DNA from: Sandaracinaceae bacterium
GTDB taxonomy: Bacteria; Myxococcota_A; Polyangia; Polyangiales; Sandaracinaceae
NCBI GenBank assembly: GCA_020633195.1
Contig: JACKEC010000014.1
Location: forward strand, 248,001-312,000
Direction: 5' to 3'
DNA: 64,000 bases
The notes under the pieces: generated by a model
What the model saw: the letters and a program-made list of their open reading frames with translations, nothing else
The model's database searches: none
Told to the model about the DNA's origin: nothing
Made by a program: the position numbers and the translations under genes
In this document: in pieces, positions 16,035 to 24,506 of the stretch
Layout of the letters: each line of letters starts with the position of its first letter
How positions within the stretch are numbered: position 1 is the stretch's first letter

Positions 16035-18947
16035 CTACGGGAGCCAGACCTCGCGCTGGACGTGGAGCGTCGCGTGCCGATCGCCGCGCCGCACCTCCAC
16101 GACCGCGCCGACGTTGGGGGCGCCCCGGAGCAGGCGCTCGGCCTCGGCGGCGCTCGTGGGCTCGACCTCGTCGATCGCGACGAGCACGTCGCCTGGGCGC
16201 AGCCCCGCGCGATCGGCGTGACTGTCGGGGATGACGGATCGGACGCGCGCGGCGCCCTGAGCCCACGCGACCTCGAGCGCGACCCCGCGGCGACTCCCCT
16301 CGAGCGCGGCGGCGCGGGTCGGGTCGAGGCGCTCGGGCAGGTGGAGCACCACCCCCAGCGTCTCCCGACCCGCGAGGACCCGCACGTCCTCGGCGTCGCT
16401 CGTGCCGCCGGCCGGGTGCGACGCGACGACGGCGACCTGACCCGCGGCGACGCCGGTGACGGAGAAGCGCCCGCGCGCGTCGGTGCGGGCGATCCCGTCG
16501 CCCGCCACCACCGTCGCGCGGGCGACCACGTGGCCGAGCGCGTCGACCACGGTCCCCTCGACGCGGCCGCCTGGCACGAGCCGGATCGCGTCGAGCGAGA
16601 CGTCCTCGGGCCCCCGACCGCGGTCTTCGACCGTCAGCGCGCGCTCGTGGGGGAGGTAGCCGTCGGCCTGGATGGTGAGCCGCCACGCGGCGGCGCGGGC
16701 CCGCGGGATCTCGAAGCGGCCGTCGCCGTCGGTCTGGGCCCGCAGCCGCTCGGGCGGGAGGTCGTCCCGGACGAGGGTGATCACTGCGCGGACCCCGCGC
16801 CCGGTGAAGTCGTCGACGACGGAGCCCTCGACCCGGGCGCCGCGGGCGAGCGCGATCTGCGCCTCGCCCGTCGTCTCGAACACGTCGAGGGTGGAGGGCG
16901 CGTACCCCGAGCTCGTGGCCTCCAGCCGCCACGGGCCGGCGGGCAGCCCGTCGGCGACGAAGGTCCCGTCGCGCGCGCTGAACAGCGTGGTGCGGTAGGG
17001 CGCGCTGGCCCGCAGGGCGATGACCGCCACCTGGACGCCCCCGACGGGGAAGCCGCGGCCGTCCACGGTGCGACCGTGCAGGCGGTTCAGCTCGCCCTCG
17101 AGGGCCAGGACGACGGTGGCCTCGCCTCCCGACTCGACCGTCACCCGCTCGCGCACCGCGGGCCGCCCGTTGGGGCGCGCGGTCACCGACAGCTCGCCGA
17201 CTACGGAGTCGAGCACGAAGCCGCCCCTGTCGTTCGTGAAGGCGACGCGCGGGTGGGGCTCGCGGTCGCTGTGGACCTCGACGAGCACGCCCTCGACGCC
17301 CACCTCGCGCTCGTCGACGACGCGGCCGATCAGCCGACCCGCGGGGGCGAGCACCAGCTCGAGCCGGTCCCAAGTCGACCCCGCCCCCACGAACAGGCGC
17401 GCGGTCGTCGCCGAGGCGAAGCCGGGGTGGCGGGCCACGACCTGCACGTGGCCGGGAGGGATGCCCTCGATCCGGAACCCGCCCTGCGCGTCCGAGAGGT
17501 GGGAGGTCGCCCACTGCCGCTCGGTCGGCGCGGTCGGCAGGCTGAGCCCTCGCTCTTCGGTCGAGACGGGCACGAGAGGGATCGGGGGCACCTCGCCCTC
17601 GGTCACCTCGAGCCGCATCCCGCCGCCCGGATCGAGCTGGCTCGCGAACACGGCGTCGCGGAACCCTCGGTCGCCGCCGAGCTCCACCGGCTGGTGGTCG
17701 ACCGCCTCGCCGACGACCTCGAGGGTCGCCCCCTCGATCGGCTGACGGTCCGCGTCGAGCACGACCCCGACCAGCGTCCCCCCCGGCGTGAGCTCGATCT
17801 CGAGGGGGCCGGCGGGGTCGTGCTCCAGGGCCGTCACCGGGACGTAGCCCTCGGCGTACACGCTCACCCGCTGCGGCCCGAAGGGGATGCCAGCGATCCG
17901 GAAGTGGCCCTCGGCGTCGCTCGTGGTCGCCCGCGGAGCCACGTCGAGCGACTCCGCGGACACCGTGATCTCGGCGCCTTCGATCCCGCGGTCGGTGTCC
18001 GAATCTCGAATGATGCCGGTGAGTACCGCGCCAGGCCTGAGAGTGAAGGTGAAGAACGCGCGGGTGTCCGGCTCGACCTCGATGCCGCGCCGCGGCTCCG
18101 CGACGAGCGAGCCGGAGTGGGCGCGGGCCTCGTAGGTCCCGGGGGGCACGCCAGGGATCCGGAACCGCCCCTCCGCGTCGGCCTGCGTCGAGCGCGCGGG
18201 CCAGATCCCCGAGCCCGCGATGACCACGGTGGCCTCGGCCTCTGGCGTTCCGTCCTCGCGGATCACCCGGCCCGCGATGGAGCCGACGCGATCCATCGTG
18301 ATACGCAGCCGCTGCCCGTCCGGCTCCACGCCGCTCCGGACCACCGTGCCGTGCCCCTCCGCGTGGACCCGGACCGCGTGCTCGCCGGCGTGCAGCGTAT
18401 CGATGTCGAAACTGCCGGCGCCGTCGGTCGTCGCGGTCCAGGGCAGGAGCCCTTCGCCCTCGCGGTCCACCCGCACCTCCGCGCCGGGGATCGGCGTGCC
18501 GCGATCGTCGACGACGGTGCCCACGAGCCGCGCGCCCGGGGGGAGGGCGACGCGCAGGGGCCCGCTCTCGTCGAAGGTCACCCACCGCGTGAAGCGGGCG
18601 CGGCCGGGCGCGGTGACGACGACGAGCGCCTCGGTCCCCGGGGGCAGCGAGATGGACTGTGGGAGCGGTCCTCGGACCTGGACGGCGACCTCGCCGTCGA
18701 CGAGCGCCTCGATCTGTACGGGTCCCTCGAGCGGCTCGGCGGGGGTCAGATCGAGGCGGATCAGCGGGCCGGTCACCCCGACCGGGGAGGTGTTGGTCCC
18801 GCTCGGGTAGTCGGTCGGCGCGGCGCCGTCGTCGGTCGGGAGGGGGACGCCGAGGAGCGCGACAGCGCCGAGACTCATCGCCACCACGGAGGCGACCCAC
18901 CATCGTCGCGGCGCGGGGGGCTCGGGCGGGTCCGTCGGGGAGGTCAC
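16035..18947 (-). CDS. membrane-anchored carboxypeptidase-regulatory-repeat protein with C-terminal PDZ domain
   Basis: 970 aa from GTG 18947. A short Pro-rich cytoplasmic tail (PPEPPAPRR) is followed by one hydrophobic segment (WWVASVVAMSLGAVALLG), anchoring the protein with the rest outside. The body is about ten carboxypeptidase-regulatory-like beta-sandwich repeats; the phrase 'G.V.D..G.P..GA.V.V......T..T...G.F.......G...V...A.G' recurs. The last ~75 residues are a PDZ domain (VIPDSHADRAGLRPGDVLVAI). It lacks catalytic motifs, so a surface or adhesive scaffold that binds peptide C-termini is plausible. No ribosome site precedes the GTG and longer starts would run into rpmB, so the start is uncertain. 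Confidence 0.82.
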   Translation of the reverse strand: MTSPTDPPEPPAPRRWWVASVVAMSLGAVALLGVPLPTDDGAAPTDYPSGTNTSPVGVTGPLIRLDLTPAEPLEGPVQIEALVDGEVAVQVRGPLPQSISLPPGTEALVVVTAPGRARFTRWVTFDESGPLRVALPPGARLVGTVVDDRGTPIPGAEVRVDREGEGLLPWTATTDGAGSFDIDTLHAGEHAVRVHAEGHGTVVRSGVEPDGQRLRITMDRVGSIAGRVIREDGTPEAEATVVIAGSGIWPARSTQADAEGRFRIPGVPPGTYEARAHSGSLVAEPRRGIEVEPDTRAFFTFTLRPGAVLTGIIRDSDTDRGIEGAEITVSAESLDVAPRATTSDAEGHFRIAGIPFGPQRVSVYAEGYVPVTALEHDPAGPLEIELTPGGTLVGVVLDADRQPIEGATLEVVGEAVDHQPVELGGDRGFRDAVFASQLDPGGGMRLEVTEGEVPPIPLVPVSTEERGLSLPTAPTERQWATSHLSDAQGGFRIEGIPPGHVQVVARHPGFASATTARLFVGAGSTWDRLELVLAPAGRLIGRVVDEREVGVEGVLVEVHSDREPHPRVAFTNDRGGFVLDSVVGELSVTARPNGRPAVRERVTVESGGEATVVLALEGELNRLHGRTVDGRGFPVGGVQVAVIALRASAPYRTTLFSARDGTFVADGLPAGPWRLEATSSGYAPSTLDVFETTGEAQIALARGARVEGSVVDDFTGRGVRAVITLVRDDLPPERLRAQTDGDGRFEIPRARAAAWRLTIQADGYLPHERALTVEDRGRGPEDVSLDAIRLVPGGRVEGTVVDALGHVVARATVVAGDGIARTDARGRFSVTGVAAGQVAVVASHPAGGTSDAEDVRVLAGRETLGVVLHLPERLDPTRAAALEGSRRGVALEVAWAQGAARVRSVIPDSHADRAGLRPGDVLVAIDEVEPTSAAEAERLLRGAPNVGAVVEVRRGDRHATLHVQREVWLP

Positions 18948-18996
18948 GGGGGGCGTCGGTCGACAACGTGGCCCGTGGGTCGGGCGATTCCCCGAT

Positions 18997-19025
18997 TTGC
19001 CACGGCCCGCGGGGGGTGCTAGGCA
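18997..19025 (+). promoter_or_regulatory. sigma-70-type promoter of rpmB
   Basis: TTGCCA (18997-19002), a 17-bp spacer and TAGGCA (19020-19025) with a TGC extension at 19017-19019 form an extended -10 promoter. Transcription would start near 19032, leaving an ~18-nt leader that contains a GGGAG ribosome site before the rpmB ATG. It is one of the better promoter matches in the window. Confidence 0.6.
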
Positions 19026-19049
19026 GCGCTCCCTCTCGGGAGACGAAGC

Positions 19050-19241
19050 ATGGCATATCGATGCACTATCTGCGGTAAGGGCGCGAACGCCGCGCACAAC
19101 GTCAGCCACTCGAACGTGAAGTCCCGGAAGTGGCAGCGTCCGAACCTCCAGTCGGTGCGCGCCCAGGTCGACGGCCGCGTTCAGCGGATCCGGGTCTGCA
19201 CCCGCTGCATCCGCTCCGGCAAGGTCGTCAAGTCGGCCTAG
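19050..19241 (+). CDS. rpmB: 50S ribosomal protein L28
   Basis: 63 aa. A basic protein of the large ribosomal subunit. The sequence matches L28 throughout (NVSHSNVKSRKWQRPNLQ; VCTRCIRSGKVVK). Cys5/Cys8 and Cys50/Cys53 form two CxxC pairs, the zinc-binding (C+) version of L28. A GGGAG ribosome site lies about 10 nt upstream. The RluA-family gene follows 17 nt later and may be read through. Confidence 0.97.
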   Translation: MAYRCTICGKGANAAHNVSHSNVKSRKWQRPNLQSVRAQVDGRVQRIRVCTRCIRSGKVVKSA

Positions 19242-19258
19242 GCTGACGGAGCGCGCTC

Positions 19259-20266
19259 GTGCAGCGGCCTCTCCGTGAGCCGCCGCCCGGCTGCCCTCCC
19301 GACTCGATCGTCCTGGAGTTCCCGGTGCCCCGCGAGCTCGCGGGGCTGCGCCTCGATCGGTTCATCCAGACGCGGATCCCGCGGCTGAGCCGGACGCGCG
19401 CCAACGCGATCGTACGGGCGTGCGCCGTGCAGCCCGACGGCCGCCGCCGCCGCCCGAGCGAGCGCGTGCGGTTCGGCGAGGTCGTGATCCTGTGCCGGCC
19501 GAGCTTCGAGGAGCCGGTGGTGCCGACCGACTTCGGCGTGGTCCACGAGGACGACGCGCTGCTCGTCGTCGACAAGCCGCCCGGGCTCCCCGTGCACCCG
19601 AGCGCGAGCTACCACAAGAACACGCTCACCTGGCTCCTGCGCGAGCGCTACCCCGACTCGCCGCCTCACCTCGCGCACCGGCTCGACCGCGAGACGAGCG
19701 GCGTGCTCGTCTGCGCCAAGACGATCGAGGACGAGCGCGCGGTGAAGGCGCAGTTCGAGCGGCGCGAGGCGCGAAAGACGTACCTGGCGATCGTGCGCGG
19801 AGCGATGCCGGAGTCGGAGGGGGTCATCGACCGGCCGATGGGGCGGCCCGACGAGGGGCTGCACCTGCTGATGGAGGTCCGCGAGGACGGCTCCCCCGCG
19901 CGCACGCGCTATCGGGTGGTGGCCCGGGCTCCATCGCACACGCTCGTCGCGCTCTACCCGCTCACGGGGCGGCAACACCAGCTGCGGGTCCACCTCGCGT
20001 GGCTCGGGCACCCGATCGTGGCCGACAAGCTGTACGGGCCCGAGGGGACGGCCCCGTTCCTCGAGTACGTGGAGGCGGGGGAGGTGACGGCCGACCTGCG
20101 GGCGCGGCTGGGGCACGTGCGTCAGGCGCTGCACGCGCACCGGCTCGTGCTCCGCCACCCGCGCGAGGAGGTGGAGCTCACGCTCGTGGCGCCGCTCGCC
20201 CCCGACCTCGTCGAGCTGTGGGAGTCGCTCGAGGGTGAGCCGATCGGCGGGGGCGTGCCGTCATGA
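19259..20266 (+). CDS. RluA-family RNA pseudouridine synthase
   Basis: 335 aa from GTG 19259. It isomerises uridine to pseudouridine in rRNA or tRNA. An S4 RNA-binding domain occupies residues ~20-80 (LDRFIQTRIPRLSRTRAN). The catalytic domain has DKPPGLPVHPS, the signature HRLDRETSG with the catalytic Asp near 143, and the late motif TGRQHQLRVHLAWLGHPI. The target uridine (RluD-, RluC- or TruC-like) cannot be told from sequence alone. The gene lies right after rpmB. Confidence 0.93.
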   Translation: MQRPLREPPPGCPPDSIVLEFPVPRELAGLRLDRFIQTRIPRLSRTRANAIVRACAVQPDGRRRRPSERVRFGEVVILCRPSFEEPVVPTDFGVVHEDDALLVVDKPPGLPVHPSASYHKNTLTWLLRERYPDSPPHLAHRLDRETSGVLVCAKTIEDERAVKAQFERREARKTYLAIVRGAMPESEGVIDRPMGRPDEGLHLLMEVREDGSPARTRYRVVARAPSHTLVALYPLTGRQHQLRVHLAWLGHPIVADKLYGPEGTAPFLEYVEAGEVTADLRARLGHVRQALHAHRLVLRHPREEVELTLVAPLAPDLVELWESLEGEPIGGGVPS

Positions 20267-20277
20267 CCACGAGAGGG

Positions 20278-20283
20278 TAAGGT
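20278..20283 (+). promoter_or_regulatory. -10-like box before a lipoprotein gene
   Basis: TAAGGT ends 10 nt before ATG 20294. It covers the alternative GTG at 20282, which argues for the ATG as the real start. No clear -35 is seen, so confidence is low. Confidence 0.25.
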
Positions 20284-20293
20284 GGCCGCCTCC

Positions 20294-20884
20294 ATGACCG
20301 GACGAACCTCGACGACGATCACGGCTCTGTTGCTGCTCTCCGCCTGCGGCGGCGCCGGGCAGGTCGAGCGGATCGTGACCCCGTTCACCGCGGAGCACGA
20401 GCCCGTCTTCGAGAACGGCCTCGACCTGGTCCGGGACCCCGAGGCGCTCGGCGGCGCCTGGCTCGGCACCTGGGAGGAGGACCTCGACGCGCGCGTCTCG
20501 CTCGCCGATCTCGTGCTCCTCGTGACGGTCCAGACGATCCGCCAGGACACCGACCTCGACCGCCGCGACACGTTCCGGCTCGTGGTCCACGTCGACCGCC
20601 GCTACCTCGGCGAGATCGAGGACGAGCTGACCCTCGTGGTCCGCGAGAACCAGCCCGGGTTCCAGACGATCGAGACCAACGAGCGTCACCTCCTGCAGCA
20701 GCAGTTCATCGCGTTCATCAAGTGGCAGCGCGACGAGACCGACGGAGAGGTCCGGGCGCGCTGGCACCTCGCGCCGGCCACCGAGGCGGTCGCGGAGCGA
20801 ACGCGGACGCTGCTGGCCGAGCGCCGCCAGGTCGTCGAGGACTCGTCCACGTCGCGCCACCGCGTCATCGTCCACACGAACTGA
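20294..20884 (+). CDS. putative lipoprotein
   Basis: 196 aa from ATG 20294; a GTG at 20282 would add four residues. The signal peptide MTGRTSTTITALLLLSAC ends in a lipobox with Cys18. The mature part has a conserved-looking GAWLGTWEEDL segment, then alternating beta strands (VSLADLVLLVTVQTI; FRLVVHVDRRYLGEI; ELTLVVRENQPGF) and a helix (HLLQQQFIAFIKW). I do not recognise the family. It converges with the exonuclease gene, 27 nt away. Confidence 0.78.
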   Translation: MTGRTSTTITALLLLSACGGAGQVERIVTPFTAEHEPVFENGLDLVRDPEALGGAWLGTWEEDLDARVSLADLVLLVTVQTIRQDTDLDRRDTFRLVVHVDRRYLGEIEDELTLVVRENQPGFQTIETNERHLLQQQFIAFIKWQRDETDGEVRARWHLAPATEAVAERTRTLLAERRQVVEDSSTSRHRVIVHTN

Positions 20885-20911
20885 CGAGCGGCCAGCGCGC
20901 GGCCGAGCCGG

Positions 20912-21790
20912 TCAGCGCCAGCGCGTGACCCGGGCGCTCATGGTGTCGCCGAGCTCGGCGTCGATGGCGGCGAGGGCTTCGCGATCGGCGCCGCGCCACT
21001 CGAGCTCGTCGAGGTCCTGCTCGGGGACGGTGGCGTCCTCGCGGAGCGTCGCGAGGACCTTGTAGAGCGCGGCGTCCTCGCGCTGCGCGGCGAGGTTGGT
21101 GGCGAGCGTCGCGGCCCCGCGGACCTTGATGTCCCAGGCGTCCGCGTCGAGCGGGATCGCCTCGAGCGAGCCGAAGTGGGCGAGCACCGCGGCGGCGCTC
21201 TTGGCGCCCCACCGCGGGATCCCCGGGATGCCGTCGGCGGTGTCGCCGACGAGCGCGAGCAGGTCGGGGATCGCGGCGGGCGGGACGCCGTGCTTCTCGA
21301 TCACGCCGGCCTCGTCGAGGGTCTTGCGGCGCAGCCGGTCCCACAGGATCACGCGCGTGCCCCGAACGCACTGGCAGAGGTCCTTGTCGGGGGAGGCGAT
21401 GATGATCTGCTCGACCCGCGGGTCGTCTCGCCAGCGAGCCGCGGCCGTCGCGAGCGCGTCGTCGGCCTCGTGCTCGACCATCGGCCACACGACGATGCCG
21501 AGCGCGCGACACGCTCGCTCGGCCAGCTCGAACTGGGCCCACAGCTCGGGCTCGAGGCCCTCGCCGGTCTTGTAGCCGTGGAACAGGTCGTTGCGGAACG
21601 ACTCGATCACGTGGTCGAAGGCGACGCCTACGTGGGAGACGTCGTCCTGGTCGAGGAGCACGAGGAAGCTGCGCAGCATCGCCCGCACCGCGCCGACCTC
21701 GCGCCCTGACGGATCGGTCGCGCGCGGCGCGCCGAAGTGCATCCGGAACAGCTCGTAGGTGCCGTCCAGCAGGTGGACGCGCACGCTCAC
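20912..21790 (-). CDS. stand-alone 5'-3' exonuclease (FEN/PolI N-terminal family)
   Basis: 292 aa. It resembles the 5' nuclease domain of DNA polymerase I without a polymerase part; such enzymes remove RNA primers and flaps. Metal-binding acidic clusters are visible: LLDGTYELFR at the N-terminus, EHEADDA near 106, ASPDKDL near 134, and the helix-hairpin-helix region DTADGIPGIPRWGAKSAA. The start codon overlaps the kinase stop (ATGA), so the kinase and exonuclease are co-translated. Flap removal as the cellular role is inferred from the family. Confidence 0.9.
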   Translation of the reverse strand: MSVRVHLLDGTYELFRMHFGAPRATDPSGREVGAVRAMLRSFLVLLDQDDVSHVGVAFDHVIESFRNDLFHGYKTGEGLEPELWAQFELAERACRALGIVVWPMVEHEADDALATAAARWRDDPRVEQIIIASPDKDLCQCVRGTRVILWDRLRRKTLDEAGVIEKHGVPPAAIPDLLALVGDTADGIPGIPRWGAKSAAAVLAHFGSLEAIPLDADAWDIKVRGAATLATNLAAQREDAALYKVLATLREDATVPEQDLDELEWRGADREALAAIDAELGDTMSARVTRWR

Positions 21791-23031
21791 TTGCCCTTGG
21801 TGTTCACGACCTGCGTCTTCTCGTCGTGGATCGGGTCGTGGGGCGCGTCGGCCTTCACGGTCCGGCGGTCGTCGCCGCCGGAGGCCGCGGCCTGCTGGTT
21901 CTCGGTGTCGATGATCTCGGTGCGGAGCTCGTGCACCTCGCTGCCGCCGCCCTCGACGTTCTTCGTGGGCTGCGGGCTGAACCGGTTGAACGCCGCGCCC
22001 GGGCCGAGCGCGTCCGCGATGAGGTTCTTGCCGAGGCTCTCGGGCGGCGCGGGGGCGGCGCCGTCGATCACGAACTCCTCCATCGCCCGGAGGTCGCGCT
22101 CGATCTCCTCGTTCCAGGCGCGCTTCATGAAGCGCGAGAGCTTCGTGCGGCGGTACTTGGGGTTGTAGTTCCGCAGGAAGCGCAGCAGCGCGTCGCGGAA
22201 CTCGAGCGCGGTCTGGTAGCGCGCCGAGCGCGAGCGGCTCATCGACTTCTCGATGATGCGGCCGAGCTGCTCGGGGATGTCGGGGTTGAGCTCGCGACAG
22301 GGGGGCGGCACCGCGTCGCGCACCGCGAAGATGAGGTCGATCTCGTTGCTCGCGGTGAAGGGCGCCGCGTCGGTGCAGAGCTCGTAGAGCACGCTGCCCG
22401 CGCTGAACAGATCCGAGCGCCAGTCGAGCTTGCGGCCGAAGGCCTGCTCGGGGCTCATGTACTTGACCTTGCCCTTGATGATGCCGGTCTTGGTCTGGAT
22501 GCGGTTGTGGGACGCCTTCGCGATCCCGAAGTCGCAGAGCTTCACGGTCCCGTCGTAGGCGACGAGGATGTTCGACGGGCTGAAGTCGCGGTGGACGATC
22601 TTGAGCGGCTCGTCGTGGTCGTCGCGCGCGACGTGAGCGTGGTGCAGGCCGTCGAGCGCCCGCGCGAGGACGTAGGCGACGTCGTCGAGCGCGAGGTGGA
22701 GGCGGCGCTGCTTCGCCTTCTCCACGGTTGAGCGCAGGTCCTTGCCGTCGACGTACTCCATCGCGATGAGGAGGCTGTCGTCGACCTCGACGAGCTCGAA
22801 GACCTCCGCGATGTTCGGGTGCTTCAGGTGCGAGACGAGCTTGAACTCGTCGGTCAGCATCGTGATGAACTGCTGATCCTCGACGTAGTGAGGGAGCAGG
22901 CGCTTGATCGCGACGTCCCGCTTGAAGCCGTCGTCCTCGAAGGTGAACGCGCGAAAGATCTCCGCCATCCCCCCGAACGCGATGCGCTCGGTCAGGTGGT
23001 AGCGACCGAGCCGTTTGGTGCGACGGCGCAT
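21787..23031 (-). CDS. Hanks-type serine/threonine protein kinase
   Basis: 414 aa from ATG 23031 (a GTG at 23064 would add 11). The kinase domain occupies about residues 9-290: glycine loop IAFGGMAEIF, VAIKRLL with the ATP-binding Lys, catalytic HRDFSPSNI (the HRD-F-SPSN form common in myxobacterial kinases), DFGIAK, activation loop TKTGIIKGKVKYMSPEQA, and APE-like region. The ~120-residue C-terminal tail is soluble and rich in Gly/Ser/Thr and charged residues (TQVVNTKGK at the end), with no membrane segment, so it is probably cytoplasmic. It overlaps the exonuclease gene by 4 nt, hinting that the nuclease or a partner could be a substrate. Confidence 0.92.
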   Translation of the reverse strand: MRRRTKRLGRYHLTERIAFGGMAEIFRAFTFEDDGFKRDVAIKRLLPHYVEDQQFITMLTDEFKLVSHLKHPNIAEVFELVEVDDSLLIAMEYVDGKDLRSTVEKAKQRRLHLALDDVAYVLARALDGLHHAHVARDDHDEPLKIVHRDFSPSNILVAYDGTVKLCDFGIAKASHNRIQTKTGIIKGKVKYMSPEQAFGRKLDWRSDLFSAGSVLYELCTDAAPFTASNEIDLIFAVRDAVPPPCRELNPDIPEQLGRIIEKSMSRSRSARYQTALEFRDALLRFLRNYNPKYRRTKLSRFMKRAWNEEIERDLRAMEEFVIDGAAPAPPESLGKNLIADALGPGAAFNRFSPQPTKNVEGGGSEVHELRTEIIDTENQQAAASGGDDRRTVKADAPHDPIHDEKTQVVNTKGK

Positions 23032-23093
23032 CGGTGAGGCCCAGATTGCCCTACCGGTGGTCACGCCCGCAACCGGTGACTCCGTTGGGGGCG

Positions 23094-23102
23094 TGCTAGA
23101 TC
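23094..23102 (+). promoter_or_regulatory. -10-like box TGCTAGATC before the D-2-hydroxyglutarate dehydrogenase gene
   Basis: TGC+TAGATC ends exactly 6 nt before the GTG start at 23109. The same nonamer, also 6 nt before a GTG start, lies upstream of serA on the other strand. There is no Shine-Dalgarno sequence in the remaining 6 nt, so a leaderless transcript is likely. Confidence 0.45.
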
Positions 23103-23108
23103 CTCGCC

Positions 23109-24506
23109 GTGATCGGCGAACGAGCGCTCCGAGAGCTCAAAGACGTCCTCCCCGTCGAGACCGACCCCGACGCTCTCGCCACCTACGGTCGGGACTGGAC
23201 GCGGGTCTACGATCCGGCGCCGAGCGCGGTCGTGTTTCCCCGCTCGACCGCGGAAGTCTCCGCCGTCCTGGCGATCTGCCACCGCCACGGCGTCGCGGTC
23301 GTGCCCTCGGGCGGGCGCACCGGGCTCGCGGGCGGCGCCGTCGCCAAGGACGGCGAGCTGGTCCTGTCGCTCGAGCGGATGCGCGCCATCGGGCCCGTCG
23401 ACACGATCGGGGGGACGGTGCACGTCGAGGCCGGCGCGATCACCGAGGCGGTCCACCAGGCGGTCGAGGAGCACGATCTCAGCTGGCCGATCGACTTCGC
23501 TTCGAAGGGCAGCTCGCACGTCGGCGGGAACATCGCGACGAACGCGGGCGGCGTGAAGGTGATCCGCTACGGCCTCACGCGGCAGTGGGTGCTCGGCCTG
23601 ACCGTGGTGCTCGCGGACGGCACCGTGCTCGATCTCGACGCGGCGCTCGAGAAGAACAACACGGGCGTCGACCTCCGCCAGCTCTTCATCGGCTCGGAGG
23701 GGACGCTCGGCGTGATCACCGAGGCGACGCTCAAGCTCGCGCGCGCGCCGGGGCACCTCGACGTCTTCTTCTTCGGGGTCGACTCGCTCGCGGGGGTCCT
23801 CCGGGTCTTCGAGGCCGCGCGCAAGGGCCCCTTCGTGATCAGCGCGTTCGAGATGCTCACGGATCGTTGCCTGGCCCGGCTCGAGCGGCACCGCGGGCTC
23901 CGGTCGCCGCTCGAGGCCGACGCGCCCTGCTTCGTCTTGCTCGAGGTCGAGGCCCACGACAGGGACGCCCTCGACGCGTGGCTCGAGTCGGTGGTCGAGC
24001 GGGAGCTGGTCCTCGACGGCGTGCTCGCCGCTGGGCTCGAGCAGGCGCGATCGTTGTGGACCCTGCGCGAGGGCATCAGCGAGAGCCTCTCGGCCACCGG
24101 GCTGCCCCACAAGAACGACGTGGCGCTGCCCATCGCCGCGCTCACGGACTTCTGCCGGGAGCTCGAGGAGGTCTTCGAGGCGCGCTACCCCGGCTGGGAG
24201 ATCTGCCTCTTCGGCCACATCGGCGACGGCAACCTGCACATCAACGTCATGAAGCCGGACGACATGGGCAAGGAGGCGTTCCTCGAGCGCGTCCACGAGG
24301 CCGACCGCTCGATCTTCGAGCTCGTCGCCAAGCACCACGGGAGCATCTCCGCGGAGCACGGGATCGGGCTGCTCAAGCGCGACGGGCTCGGCTATTCGCG
24401 CAGCGCGCCGGAGATCGCGGTCATGCGCGCGATGAAGGCGGCCCTCGATCCGAAGGGCATCCTCAACCCGGGCAAGGTCTTCGCCGAGCGCGACCCGGCT
24501 CAGTAG
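23109..24506 (+). CDS. FAD-linked D-2-hydroxyacid dehydrogenase (D-2-hydroxyglutarate dehydrogenase-like)
   Basis: 465 aa, GlcD/D-lactate dehydrogenase family. It oxidises a D-2-hydroxyacid to the 2-oxoacid, passing electrons through FAD. The PCMH-type FAD domain (about 35-215) shows PSGGRTGLAGGAV, GNIATNAGG and GSEGTLGVI; the C-terminal domain shows HIGDGNLHIN near 369 and EHGIGLLK near 416. It is convergent with serA and overlaps its 3' end by 7 nt. SerA-type enzymes can reduce 2-oxoglutarate to D-2-hydroxyglutarate, and this family oxidises it back, so D-2-hydroxyglutarate is the likeliest substrate. Glycolate or D-lactate remain possible. Confidence 0.88.
   Translation: MIGERALRELKDVLPVETDPDALATYGRDWTRVYDPAPSAVVFPRSTAEVSAVLAICHRHGVAVVPSGGRTGLAGGAVAKDGELVLSLERMRAIGPVDTIGGTVHVEAGAITEAVHQAVEEHDLSWPIDFASKGSSHVGGNIATNAGGVKVIRYGLTRQWVLGLTVVLADGTVLDLDAALEKNNTGVDLRQLFIGSEGTLGVITEATLKLARAPGHLDVFFFGVDSLAGVLRVFEAARKGPFVISAFEMLTDRCLARLERHRGLRSPLEADAPCFVLLEVEAHDRDALDAWLESVVERELVLDGVLAAGLEQARSLWTLREGISESLSATGLPHKNDVALPIAALTDFCRELEEVFEARYPGWEICLFGHIGDGNLHINVMKPDDMGKEAFLERVHEADRSIFELVAKHHGSISAEHGIGLLKRDGLGYSRSAPEIAVMRAMKAALDPKGILNPGKVFAERDPAQ

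Noticed and set aside
20282..20293. GTG 20282 as start of the lipoprotein
   Set aside because: A -10-like TAAGGT covers it and the signal peptide is more normal from ATG 20294; the alternative remains possible.
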